Part shown: positions 33,438 to 41,514 of the stretch, piece after piece | How positions within the stretch are numbered: the first letter of the stretch is position 1 | Layout: each line of letters opens with the position of its first letter | From: Micromonospora sp. HK10 | GTDB taxonomy: Bacteria > Actinomycetota > Actinomycetes > Mycobacteriales > Micromonosporaceae | Assembly: GCF_000982955.1 (NCBI RefSeq) | Contig: NZ_KQ058835.1 | Span: 1 to 42,459, forward strand | Direction: 5' to 3' | Length of the DNA: 42,459 nucleotides | The notes under the pieces: generated by a model | The model's input: only the letters and a program-made list of their open reading frames with translations | What the model was told of the DNA's origin: nothing | Database searches by the model: none | Made by a program: the position numbers and the translations under genes

Positions 33438-34282
33438 CCCTGATGACGACTTCCCCGTCCCGGCCCGCCGTCGAGATCCGTGACCTGCACAAGTCCTTCG
33501 GCCCGCTCGAGGTGCTCAAGGGCATCGACTTCGAGGTCGGGCACGGCGAGGTGGTCTGCGTGATCGGACCCTCCGGCTCCGGCAAGTCGACCCTGCTGCG
33601 CTGCGTCAACCTCCTCGAGGAGCCGACCGCCGGCAAGATCTGGGTCGACGGGACCGAGATGACCGACCCGGACGTCGAGATCGACGCGGTCCGGCGCGGC
33701 ATCGGCATGGTCTTCCAGTCGTTCAACCTCTTCCCGCACCTGACCGTGCTGGACAACCTCACCATCGCCCAGCGCCGGGTGCTGCGCCGCGGCCGGGCCG
33801 AGGCCGAACGGGTCGCCCGGGCCAACCTGGCGCGGGTCGGCCTCACCGACAAGGCCGGCGCGTACCCGGCGCAGCTCTCCGGCGGCCAGCAGCAGCGGGC
33901 GGCGATCGCCCGGTCGCTGTCGATGGACCCGAAGCTGATGCTCTTCGACGAGCCGACCTCCGCGCTCGACCCGGAACTGGTCGGTGACGTGCTCACCGTC
34001 ATGCGCCAACTCGCCGAGGAGGGCATGACCATGATGGTGGTCACCCACGAGATGGCGTTCGCCCGGGACGTCGCCGACCGGGTCGTGTTCATGGACGGCG
34101 GCGTGGTGGTCGAGCAGGGCCCGCCGCGCGAGGTGCTCGGCGCGCCCCGGCACGAGCGCACCCGCTCGTTCCTCTCCCGGGTGCTGGACCCGACCCACGT
34201 CGCGCAGCTCGACCCGCCCGGCCAGTCCGCCGAACCGCCCACCTCGCCCGGCCTGCCGGCCGACGACCGGCACCAGATCTGA
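33434..34282 (+). CDS. Amino-acid ABC transporter ATPase (GlnQ type)
   Basis: An ATPase of 282 residues. Walker A is GPSGSGKST, the Q-loop lies in [13 protein letters not shown], the signature is [15 protein letters not shown], Walker B is [14 protein letters not shown], and the switch His lies in [12 protein letters not shown]. The family's long form ends in the region [18 protein letters not shown], followed here by a Pro-rich tail of about 35 residues. GTG 33434 overlaps the permease stop; an ATG at 33443 is a possible alternative. It completes the SBP-permease-ATPase importer and is convergent with the membrane hydrolase gene. Confidence 0.93.
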   Translation: MTLMTTSPSRPAVEIRDLHKSFGPLEVLKGIDFEVGHGEVVCVIGPSGSGKSTLLRCVNLLEEPTAGKIWVDGTEMTDPDVEIDAVRRGIGMVFQSFNLFPHLTVLDNLTIAQRRVLRRGRAEAERVARANLARVGLTDKAGAYPAQLSGGQQQRAAIARSLSMDPKLMLFDEPTSALDPELVGDVLTVMRQLAEEGMTMMVVTHEMAFARDVADRVVFMDGGVVVEQGPPREVLGAPRHERTRSFLSRVLDPTHVAQLDPPGQSAEPPTSPGLPADDRHQI

Positions 34283-34295
34283 CCCACCCGACCGC

Positions 34296-34308
34296 CGGCG
34301 CAGCGCCG
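34296..34308. terminator. Small hairpin between convergent genes
   Basis: CGGCGC (34296-34301) and GCGCCG (34303-34308) form a compact inverted repeat in the 38-base gap between the importer ATPase and the membrane hydrolase. The one-base gap means the real loop must open a pair or two, so this is a weak call. Confidence 0.3.
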
Positions 34309-34320
34309 TGCCGCCCCGAA

Positions 34321-36561
34321 TCAGTGCGGCGCGGCCGGGCGGCCGCGCAGGCGGTCCGCCAGGTCGCGGACGGCGGCGGCGAAGCGCGGGTCGTACTCGC
34401 TGGGCCAGTGCCCGACGATCGGCGGCGGCACCGTGTCGCTGGGTGGCACCACCACCCCGGTCGGATCCCGCAGCCGCCGGTCCACCGTGGCCGCCGGTCC
34501 GGTCACCGTGGCCGGCTCGCCCGGCCGGTGCGGGGAGAAGACCCAGCCGCCGATCGCGTCGGTGTCCCGCCACAGGTTGAGCCAGCGCCAGCCGACCCGC
34601 CGCCCCAGCTCGCCGAGCACCTCGTCGTGCACGTACGCGGGAAACCAGCGCGCGTACAGCCGGCGGATGGGGGCGCCGTAGGTCAGCAGGGCCACCCGGT
34701 CGGCGGCCTCCGGCGGTAGTTGCAACACGGCCGCGGCGAGCAGCATCGAGCCGTGGCTGTGCCCGGTCAGCAGCACCCCGTGGCCCTGCCCGGTCAGGTA
34801 GCTGATCCGCCGGCTGAGCTCCGGCACGGCCCGCTCCGCGTAGCAGGGCGGGGCGAACGGGTGCGCGGCGCGCGGCCAGAACGTGCCCACGTCCCACAGC
34901 ACGCCGACGAAGCGGCGGAACTCCGGCGTCCGGTACGCGAAGAGACCGCCGACGATCAGGCCGAGCACCACGGCGGCGATGACGTAACTGCCGAGGAGCA
35001 GGCTGAAGTTGACCAGGTCGCCGGGGATCCGCGTCCAGCGCTCGATCAGGTCGCTGGGATACTCCCGGACCATGCCGAGGGTGCTGGTGGCCATCCCGAC
35101 CCCGGCCAGCGCCGCGTAGCTGAGGGCCAGCGGCGTCAGCCACTCGGTGAACCGGGCCCGGGCGATCACCCGGCGCACCTGCTGCCGGCGCAGGTCCGAC
35201 TCGGGCGGCGCGCCGGGGAAGTCGCGGGCGACGATCTCCCGCGCGGCGCGCCGGCGGGCCGGCCCGGACGCCACCGCCACCACCACGGCGGCCACCGCGG
35301 CCACCGTCACCGCCAGGAAGAACCCGAAGATCGCCCACTTGAAGGCCAGCGGCGGGCTGCTGGACAGCCGCTCGGCGGCCGAGGCACCCCGGTCCAGCAG
35401 GTCCGCCACCCGGTAGACCGCCTCGCCGGAGAAGGCGACCGCGAGCCCGGTGGCGACCGCGCCCATGACCGGGGCGCCGAGCGCCCGCAACCGGCTGCCC
35501 CCGGGCGCCCGGCCCCGGGCCCACCACACCGCCCCGGCGAGCACCACGAGCAGGACCGTCTGGCTCAGGAAGAGCAGACCCAGGATCGTCGGGTACGCGG
35601 GCAGACCGGTCGCGGCCGGCCAGGGCGCCGGCTCGACCGCCACCGCGACCAGCACCACCCCGGTGAGCACCAGCGCGGCCACCCGCAGGTCGCGTACGCT
35701 CCGGTCCAGGACCCGGCTCGGCCCGGTCCGGTCGATCAGCGGGTACGCGCAGACCAGCCCGACACAGACGGCCAGGAGCAGCCCGGTGAGCCCGGCCAGC
35801 GGCAGCGCCCAGGGCACCGCAGCCCGGCCGGCGATCCGGGCGGCGAGCAGCACCGCGTCCAGGGTGCCCAGGGCGGCGGCCACGTGCACCGCGCGCAGCC
35901 GGGCCACGATCGGCGCGGCGTCCCACTGGCCGACCGCGGCGAGCTGGTGCTCGCTCGAGGTGGTCAACGCGCCCCGGAACTCCGCGAACGTCCAGCCCGG
36001 CCGGGTGCCGAGCCGCCAGACCAGCGCGACCGCCGCGACCGGCACCAGCGCCAGCACCGCCAGCCGCAACCCCACCGGCCGTCCGCCCAGCCAGGACACC
36101 CAGCTCCGGCCGGCCACGCACCAGGGCGTGCCCATGCACCGCCAGGCGAGCAGGTCCAGCGCCACCTCCGCCACGGTGAGCACGTACAGCGCCGTGAGGG
36201 TCAACGCGAGCACCCGGCACAGGCCCTTCACCACGGCGGTGGACGCGTTTCCGCCGGCCGGGCGCATCCAGATCGCCATGTTGCAGAGCATGAACGGCAG
36301 CAGGAACACCAGCGACAGGGTGCGCACCGCCGTGCCCGACGGCAGGTCCCGCCACCGGTACGCCTCCAGGATCACCCCGCCCGCGCCCCGGGTGTCCGGG
36401 TAGCCGGGGCGGGGGCGGTAGAAGCCGCCGCTGCGGTCCCCGGCGACCTGCCGCACGTGCGGCCGGTCCAGCACCTGCTCCGCGCCGGCGCCGGAGACCC
36501 CGTGCACCCGCAGCTCGACGATCTCCGTCGGTGGGTCCGGCTGCGCTGGCGCGTCCGACAT
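34321..36561 (-). CDS. Large integral membrane protein with alpha/beta-hydrolase (GHSHG) domain
   Basis: A protein of 746 residues. It starts with a hydrolase-like strand (EIVELRVHGVSGAGAEQVL, where HGVSG resembles the oxyanion-hole HG), continues through about ten to twelve membrane helices, and ends with a second soluble part containing LLTGHSHGSMLLAAAVLQLP, the GxSxG nucleophile elbow with Ser near residue 600. Downstream are VALLTYGAPIRRLYARWFP and LNLWRDTDAIGGWVF, a possible acid site. The layout, a hydrolase split by a long membrane region, suggests an esterase or lipase acting at the membrane, but no substrate is known. ATG 36561 is used; the frame upstream is open but low quality. It is convergent with the importer operon. 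Confidence 0.82.
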   Translation of the reverse strand: MSDAPAQPDPPTEIVELRVHGVSGAGAEQVLDRPHVRQVAGDRSGGFYRPRPGYPDTRGAGGVILEAYRWRDLPSGTAVRTLSLVFLLPFMLCNMAIWMRPAGGNASTAVVKGLCRVLALTLTALYVLTVAEVALDLLAWRCMGTPWCVAGRSWVSWLGGRPVGLRLAVLALVPVAAVALVWRLGTRPGWTFAEFRGALTTSSEHQLAAVGQWDAAPIVARLRAVHVAAALGTLDAVLLAARIAGRAAVPWALPLAGLTGLLLAVCVGLVCAYPLIDRTGPSRVLDRSVRDLRVAALVLTGVVLVAVAVEPAPWPAATGLPAYPTILGLLFLSQTVLLVVLAGAVWWARGRAPGGSRLRALGAPVMGAVATGLAVAFSGEAVYRVADLLDRGASAAERLSSSPPLAFKWAIFGFFLAVTVAAVAAVVVAVASGPARRRAAREIVARDFPGAPPESDLRRQQVRRVIARARFTEWLTPLALSYAALAGVGMATSTLGMVREYPSDLIERWTRIPGDLVNFSLLLGSYVIAAVVLGLIVGGLFAYRTPEFRRFVGVLWDVGTFWPRAAHPFAPPCYAERAVPELSRRISYLTGQGHGVLLTGHSHGSMLLAAAVLQLPPEAADRVALLTYGAPIRRLYARWFPAYVHDEVLGELGRRVGWRWLNLWRDTDAIGGWVFSPHRPGEPATVTGPAATVDRRLRDPTGVVVPPSDTVPPPIVGHWPSEYDPRFAAAVRDLADRLRGRPAAPH

Positions 36562-36674
36562 CGATCCCCCGCGTGGTGGTGGCACCGGTACCGCGAAGCC
36601 CGGTGGGGCGCGCACGGCGCGGCGGTCTACCCGTTCCGGGCCCGCTCACACGCCGCCGCCCGGCGGTGCCACGG

Positions 36675-36692
36675 CGGCCCGGCTCAGGGCCG
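36675..36692 (-). terminator. Hairpin after the universal stress protein gene
   Basis: CGGCCC (36675-36680) and GGGCCG (36687-36692) form a six-base-pair stem with a GGCTCA loop, ten bases past the USP stop codon on the minus strand. It is a plausible end for the ATPase-USP transcript. Confidence 0.4.
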
Positions 36693-36701
36693 GGCGTCGG
36701 G

Positions 36702-37580
36702 TCAGCGGGTGCGTACCACGGCCACCGGGCAGTGCGCGTGGTGCAGCACGGCGTGGCTGACCGAGCCGAGCAGCAGCCCGGCGAGGGCACCCCGGCCCTG
36801 CGCGCCGACCACCACGAGCTGCGCCGTCTTCGACTCCTCGACCAGCGCCCCGGCGGCCGAGCCGGACACCAGCCGCTGCCGCACCGGAAGGTCGGGGTGG
36901 CGGGCGGTGGACCCGGCGACGGACTCGGCGAGCAGCCGCTGCGCGTCCGCCGTCAGTGCGTCCAGGTCGTGCCCGAGCGGCACCAGGTCACCCGGGGCGA
37001 CCGCCGTCGGGTAGCGCCAGGCGTGCACCGCCACCAGCGGCACACCGCGTCGGGCCGCCTCGTCGGCGGCCCACCGGAGCGCCTCGGCGGAGCACTCGGA
37101 GCCGTCCACGCCCACCACGACCGGGCCGTCGGCGCGCGGCTCGCCGCGCACGACCAGCACCGGGCACTGCGCGCGGGCGGACACCTGCACCGTGACCGAG
37201 CCCAGCAGCAGCCCGGCGAAGCCGCCGAGCCCGCGGTTGCCGAGCACCAGCAGGGCGCCCCGGCGGGCCTCGTCGAGCAGCACCGGGACCGGCGCACCGT
37301 CGACCACCGCGCCGGTGACCGGCAGGTCCGGTGCCACCCTGGCCGCCTCGGCCACCGCGTCCGCGACGTACCGCTCGGCCTGGTTGCGCAGCCCGCCGGT
37401 GGCCGGCCCGCCGGGGTGCGGGCCGAGCGGCACGTTCATCAACGGCCAGATGAACGCGTGCACGATCCGCAGCGGTAGCTGCCGCTGCGCCGCCTCGCGA
37501 GCGGCGCTGCGCACCGCGTCCAACGCGATCGTCGAACCGTCCACACCCACCACGACCGGGGTGCCGCTGTCGCTGGTCAT
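36702..37580 (-). CDS. Tandem universal stress protein (two USP domains)
   Basis: A protein of 292 residues with two USP domains. The first begins VVVGVDGSTIALDAVRSA and carries the ATP-binding motif GNRGLGGFAGLLLGS. The second begins VVVGVDGSECSAEALRWA and carries GAQGRGALAGLLLGS. Both keep the G-x2-G-x9-G-S pattern, so both domains should bind ATP. The size and two-domain build match DosR-regulon USPs such as Rv1996. ATG 37580 is preceded by AGGAG and overlaps the stop of the P-type ATPase (ATGA). The coupled genes parallel ctpF-Rv1996 in mycobacteria, and a DosR-like box lies in front of the ATPase. Confidence 0.92.
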   Translation of the reverse strand: MTSDSGTPVVVGVDGSTIALDAVRSAAREAAQRQLPLRIVHAFIWPLMNVPLGPHPGGPATGGLRNQAERYVADAVAEAARVAPDLPVTGAVVDGAPVPVLLDEARRGALLVLGNRGLGGFAGLLLGSVTVQVSARAQCPVLVVRGEPRADGPVVVGVDGSECSAEALRWAADEAARRGVPLVAVHAWRYPTAVAPGDLVPLGHDLDALTADAQRLLAESVAGSTARHPDLPVRQRLVSGSAAGALVEESKTAQLVVVGAQGRGALAGLLLGSVSHAVLHHAHCPVAVVRTR

Positions 37581-40264
37581 CGCGAGCCACTCCTTTTCGT
37601 TTCCGCTCCGTCCGGCGCCACACCGACGGCCGGGCCGCCGCTGCCGGGCGTGGTCGCGTCCGGCCCGTCCGTGCCGGCGCGACCGGGCCGGGCCCGGGTC
37701 AGCCACAGCACCAGGCCGGGCAGCGTGCTCACCGCGGCGCAGGCCAGCAGTTCCGCCGCGCCCAGCGGTTCGGTGCCGAGCAGGCCGCGCAGCGGCGGCA
37801 GCAGCACGCCGGCCAGTTGCAGCAGCGCCGAGAGCGCCACCGCGGCCGGCAGGGCGAGGTTGCGCTCCGCCGAGCCGGGTGTCCGGGGCGCCCGGACCGC
37901 CAGCGCGACGCCGAGCTGGGCCAGGCCGAGCACTACGAAGACCACCGACTGCCAGGGGCGGTCCCAGTGGGCGGCGAGCGCTCCCGCGCCGAGCACCACG
38001 GCCGCGATCAGCCCGCCGGTGAGCAGTACGTCCCGGCCGAGCCCGGCGCCGAGCACCGACTCCTGCGGGGACCGGGGCGCCCGGCGCAGGAGGCCCGGCT
38101 CCGCCGGCTCCGCGCCCAGCGCCACTCCCGGCACCCCGTGGGTGAGCAGGTTGACCCAGAGGATCTGCGCCGGCAGCAGCGGCACGGCCAGCCCGAACAG
38201 CGGGCCGAGCAGCATCACCGCGATCTCCGCGACGCCACCGGACAGGGCGTAGCGCAGGAAGCGCCGGATGTTGGCGTAGATCCGGCGGCCCTCGCCGATC
38301 GCGGTCGCCACGGTGTTCAGGTCGTCGTCGACCAGCACCAGGTCGGCGGCCTGCCGGGCCACCTCGCTGCCGCCGCCCATGGCCACCCCGATGTCGGCAC
38401 GGCGCAGCGCCGGGGCGTCGTTGACGCCGTCGCCGGTCATCGCCACCACGTGCCCCTGGGACTGCAACCCGGCGATGATGTCGAGCTTCTGCTCCGGCTG
38501 GGTCCGCGCGTACACCCGGGTGTGCGGGTGCGCCCGCGCCAGGTCGCCGTCGTCGCCGCAGGCCAACGGCTCGCCCTCGCGCCAGAGGCCCAGCTGGCCG
38601 CCGATCGCGGTGGCGGTGGCCGGGTGGTCGCCGGTGATCAGCACCAGGCGTACGCCGGCCGCGTCGAAGCTGCCGGCCACGTCGGTGGCGCCGGCGCGCA
38701 GCGGGTCGGCGATCGCCACCAGCCCGACGGGGTGCAGCCCGGTCGGCCGGGCCGGGTCGGCCGGCGGGGCGTCCCGTACGCCGGAGGCGACCGCGAGCAC
38801 CCGCAGGCCCTCGCCGGCCAGCCGGCGCGCGGCGGCGATCAGCTCGGCGATCTCCGCGTCCGGGGCGTCGACCAGCGGCGCGCGCAGCACGTTCTCCGGC
38901 GCACCCTTGCAGGCCACCAGGTAGCGGCCGTCGCACGCCCGGTGCACGGTGGTCATCCGGCGTAGGTCCTGGTCGAACGGGTGCTCGGCGACCCGCGGCC
39001 AGGCGGTCCGGGTCTGCTCCGGGTCCAGGCCGCAGCGGGCGGCGAACGCCACCAGCGCCGCTTCGAGCGGGTCGCCGACGGCGGCCCAGTCCGGCCGTTC
39101 GCCGGTGGGCGGGGAGAGCGTGGCGTCGTTGCAGAGCAGTCCGGCCCGCGCGAGCCGGCGCAGCTCCTCCGGTACGGCCACCGGCTCGCCGTGCCGCCGC
39201 ACGGCGCCCTCCGGCTGGTATCCGTGGCCGGTGACCCCGTACCGGCTGCCGTCCGGGGTGATCGCGTGCTGGACCGCCATCCGGCCCTCGGTGAGCGTCC
39301 CGGTCTTGTCGGAGGCGATCACCGTCACCGAGCCGAGCGTCTCCACGGCGTGCAGCCGTCGGGGAATGGCCCGCGCCCCGGCCATCCGCCGGGCGCCGAG
39401 GGCCAGCGCGAGGGTGACCACGGCCGGCAACGACTCGGGCACCGCCGCCACCACCAGGCTGACCGCGGTGACCGCCATGTCGACCACCGGCCGGCCGCCG
39501 GCCACGCCGATGATGAACACCAGGGCGGAGAGCACCACGGCGGCCAGGCCGAGGACCCGGCCGAGGGCGGCCAGCCGGCGTTGCAGCGGAGTGGCGGCGG
39601 GCCGGGTGGCGGAGACCAGCGCGGTGATCCGGCCGAGCGCGCTCGCCGCGCCGGTACGCGCCACGGTGCCGGTGGCCCGGCCGGTGGTGACCACCGTGCC
39701 GGCGCTGGCCTCGTCGCCGGCGTCCCGGGCGACCGGCACCGACTCGCCGGTCAGCGCCGACTCGTCGAGGTGCAGCCGGGCGGCCTCGGCGAGCAGCAGG
39801 TCGGCCGGGACCACGTCGCCGGCCTCGACGCGGACCAGGTCGCCCCGGACCAGATCGGCGGCGGGCAGGACGAGGTCCCGGCCGTCGCGGACCACCCGGG
39901 CGGTCGGCGCGGCGAGCCGGTCCAGCGCGGCGATCGCCCGGTCCGCGCGAACCTCCTGCACCACGCCGATCACGGTGTTGACCAGCACGACCAGCAGGAT
40001 CACCGCGGTGTCCGGGTAGTCCCGCAGCACCGTGGTCACCACGGCGGCAGCCAGCAGCAGCGCGACCAGCGGGTCGGTGAGCTGACGCAGGATCCGGGTG
40101 GCCAGGTGCCGGCGCTGCGGGGCGGCCGTGCTGTTCGGGCCGTCGGCGCTCAACCGGTCCGCCGCCTCCGCCGAGCTGAGGCCGGCCCCGGCGCCCGCCA
40201 GGTCGACGCCGGGCGTGGGGTCGGCTACGACCTCGGTCGCACCGGTCACCGGCCGTCCCACCAT
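37577..40264 (-). CDS. Cation-transporting P-type ATPase (P2, CtpF-like)
   Basis: A membrane pump of 895 residues. The N-terminal cation-ATPase region contains LSSAEAADRLSADGPN. The actuator loop is LDESALTGESVPVARD, M4 has VVAAVPESLPAVVTLALALG, the phosphorylation motif is DKTGTLTEG with Asp 319, and the hinge is MTGDGVNDAPALRRADIGVA. The C-terminal transmembrane part has LLGPLFGLAVPLLPAQILWV and NLLTHGVPGVALG. The pattern fits P2-type pumps for Ca2+ or related cations, and the length is near that of mycobacterial CtpF. ATG 40264 is chosen over a longer frame. It is the first gene of an operon with the tandem USP. Substrate specificity is inferred only. Confidence 0.9.
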   Translation of the reverse strand: MVGRPVTGATEVVADPTPGVDLAGAGAGLSSAEAADRLSADGPNSTAAPQRRHLATRILRQLTDPLVALLLAAAVVTTVLRDYPDTAVILLVVLVNTVIGVVQEVRADRAIAALDRLAAPTARVVRDGRDLVLPAADLVRGDLVRVEAGDVVPADLLLAEAARLHLDESALTGESVPVARDAGDEASAGTVVTTGRATGTVARTGAASALGRITALVSATRPAATPLQRRLAALGRVLGLAAVVLSALVFIIGVAGGRPVVDMAVTAVSLVVAAVPESLPAVVTLALALGARRMAGARAIPRRLHAVETLGSVTVIASDKTGTLTEGRMAVQHAITPDGSRYGVTGHGYQPEGAVRRHGEPVAVPEELRRLARAGLLCNDATLSPPTGERPDWAAVGDPLEAALVAFAARCGLDPEQTRTAWPRVAEHPFDQDLRRMTTVHRACDGRYLVACKGAPENVLRAPLVDAPDAEIAELIAAARRLAGEGLRVLAVASGVRDAPPADPARPTGLHPVGLVAIADPLRAGATDVAGSFDAAGVRLVLITGDHPATATAIGGQLGLWREGEPLACGDDGDLARAHPHTRVYARTQPEQKLDIIAGLQSQGHVVAMTGDGVNDAPALRRADIGVAMGGGSEVARQAADLVLVDDDLNTVATAIGEGRRIYANIRRFLRYALSGGVAEIAVMLLGPLFGLAVPLLPAQILWVNLLTHGVPGVALGAEPAEPGLLRRAPRSPQESVLGAGLGRDVLLTGGLIAAVVLGAGALAAHWDRPWQSVVFVVLGLAQLGVALAVRAPRTPGSAERNLALPAAVALSALLQLAGVLLPPLRGLLGTEPLGAAELLACAAVSTLPGLVLWLTRARPGRAGTDGPDATTPGSGGPAVGVAPDGAETKRSGSR

Positions 40265-40366
40265 CGCGCTGTACCCCTTCCCGGCCCTGCCGCTCTGGCC
40301 TGCCCGCACCTTTCATGGTGGTTCATCCGCCCCCGGGGCGACCAGTGAAGATCAGCACAGCCGGCC

Positions 40367-40380
40367 GGGCCGTTGGTCCC
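40367..40380 (-). promoter_or_regulatory. DosR/DevR-like box before the P-type ATPase
   Basis: Read on the minus strand the site is GGGACCAACGGCCC, matching 11 of 14 positions of the mycobacterial core GGGACTWWAGTCCC and keeping both outer GGGAC/CCC ends. It lies about 103 bases upstream of the ATPase start, in front of a ctpF-usp-like operon of the kind DosR controls in mycobacteria. Confidence 0.45.
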
Positions 40381-40384
40381 TTGC

Positions 40385-40412
40385 GCCGGCGGCTCCGGCC
40401 TGCGCCGCCGGC
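40385..40412 (-). terminator. Terminator hairpin after the short-chain dehydrogenase gene
   Basis: GCCGGCGGC (40385-40393) pairs perfectly with GCCGCCGGC (40404-40412) around a ten-base loop, about 50 bases past the dehydrogenase stop on the minus strand. It shields the P-type ATPase promoter from read-through. A related GC-rich block around 40441-40469 repeats GGC-CCGG and GGCTCAGCGG elements. Confidence 0.55.
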
Positions 40413-40462
40413 TCAGCGGGTCTGGCCTGGGTAACCACGGGCACCGGCCGGCGCAGGCCGGC

Positions 40463-41428
40463 TCAGCGGGAGGTGAGCGTCTGCTCCGCGTACGCCCAGA
40501 GCCGGTCGGCGGCGGCCGGGTCCACGGCGTGGGCGGCCACCCCGCCGGTCGCCTCCGCTCCGCCCGCCACCACCTCGGCCTCCTGGTTGTCGTCGAAGTA
40601 CCGGCCGGTGACCCCGTCCAGCAGCGGCGAGGCGGCCAGCAGCACCGAGGTCGCCGCGCCCTGGGCGGGAGTCTTGTAGTACGGCGGGTCGACCCGGTTG
40701 CCGGCCTCGTCCATCGCCCCGAACGCGCGCAGCGTCGCGGCGTCCATGTGCCGTTGCAGGTTGGTGGTGATGTAGCCGGGGTTGAGCGCGTTGGCGGTGA
40801 TCCCGTCCCCGGCCCAGTGCCGGGCGATGCCCACCGCGAGCAGGACGCCGGCGGTCTTGGACCGGCCGTACGCCGCCCACGGGTCGTACGGCTGTCGCGC
40901 GAACTGCGGGTCGTCGAAGTCGAATGCCTCGCGCAGGTGCGCCCCGGAGCTGACCACGACCACCCGGGCGGCACCGGCGGCGCGCAGGTTGTCGTGCAGG
41001 CCGCGGACGAGCGCGAAGTGGCCGAGGTAGTTCGTCGCCAGTTGCAGTTCCCAGCCGGCGTCGGTGAGCCGCCGGTCGGGCAGTGCCATGATCCCGGCGT
41101 TGGCGACCAGGGCGTGCAGCGGGCCCTGCCAGTCGGCGACGAACGCGTCGACCGAGGCCAGGTCGGCCAGGTCGAGGGCGGCCGCCCGGACGCTGCCCGG
41201 GCCGGGGCCGGCGAACTCGGCCACCAGGTCTGCGGCGTGGCCGGGGTCGCGGGTGGCCACGGTGACCTCGGCGCCGGCGCCGGCCAGGGCACGGACGGTC
41301 TCCCGGCCGATGCCGGAGGCGCCCCCGGTGACGATCATGCGGCGCCCGGTCAGGTCGACGCCGGCCAGGATCTCGGCGGCGGAGGTGCGGGCGTGGAACG
41401 GTGTGGTGAGGCGGGCGGTAGCTGTCAT
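40463..41428 (-). CDS. Short-chain dehydrogenase/reductase (NAD(P)-dependent)
   Basis: A protein of 321 residues with a full SDR fold. The cofactor motif is VTGGASGIGRETVRALAGAG, then LVANAGIMALPDR (NAG), NYLGHFALVRGLH, VVVVSSGAHL (catalytic Ser) and AYGRSKTAGVL (YxxxK). The layout, with HLREAFDFDDPQFARQPYDP between Ser and Tyr and the closing NQEAEVV region, resembles the retinol/WW-domain-type oxidoreductases annotated as SDRs in actinobacteria. It oxidises or reduces an unknown alcohol or ketone. The start codon is ATG 41428, close to an AAGGG. It is divergent from the AraC regulator, and two inverted repeats lie between them, so it is the probable AraC target. Confidence 0.9.
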   Translation of the reverse strand: MTATARLTTPFHARTSAAEILAGVDLTGRRMIVTGGASGIGRETVRALAGAGAEVTVATRDPGHAADLVAEFAGPGPGSVRAAALDLADLASVDAFVADWQGPLHALVANAGIMALPDRRLTDAGWELQLATNYLGHFALVRGLHDNLRAAGAARVVVVSSGAHLREAFDFDDPQFARQPYDPWAAYGRSKTAGVLLAVGIARHWAGDGITANALNPGYITTNLQRHMDAATLRAFGAMDEAGNRVDPPYYKTPAQGAATSVLLAASPLLDGVTGRYFDDNQEAEVVAGGAEATGGVAAHAVDPAAADRLWAYAEQTLTSR

Positions 41429-41435
41429 GACCCTT

Positions 41436-41449
41436 ACGCTACGGAGCGT
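41436..41449. promoter_or_regulatory. ACGCT-N4-AGCGT inverted repeat at the SDR start
   Basis: ACGCT (41436-41440) and AGCGT (41445-41449) lie directly upstream of the dehydrogenase start codon, with outward T and A bases that extend the symmetry (TTACGCT, AGCGTGA). It is a candidate operator for the divergent regulator or another repressor. Confidence 0.45.
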
Positions 41450-41455
41450 GACCCT

Positions 41456-41478
41456 GGACTGCCTGTAGTTCGCAGTCC
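41456..41478. promoter_or_regulatory. GGACTGC-N9-GCAGTCC inverted repeat
   Basis: Perfect seven-base arms with a nine-base spacer, midway in the 86-base gap between the dehydrogenase and AraC genes. The arm length and location suit a regulator site affecting both promoters. Confidence 0.55.
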
Positions 41479-41514
41479 GGCATTCTTGAGCGACCGTCCG
41501 ACGGGAGGCCTGCC

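Noticed and set aside
33419..36790. Minus-strand frame of 1123 codons covering the importer ATPase and the membrane hydrolase
   Set aside because: It is out of frame with both real genes and reads Arg/Gly/Ala/Pro-rich. It is a GC-bias shadow.
36702..40316. Apparent 1204-residue fusion of USP with an upstream region
   Set aside because: The USP frame stays open through the P-type ATPase only because of GC bias. The true USP starts at ATG 37580 behind AGGAG, overlapping the ATPase stop.
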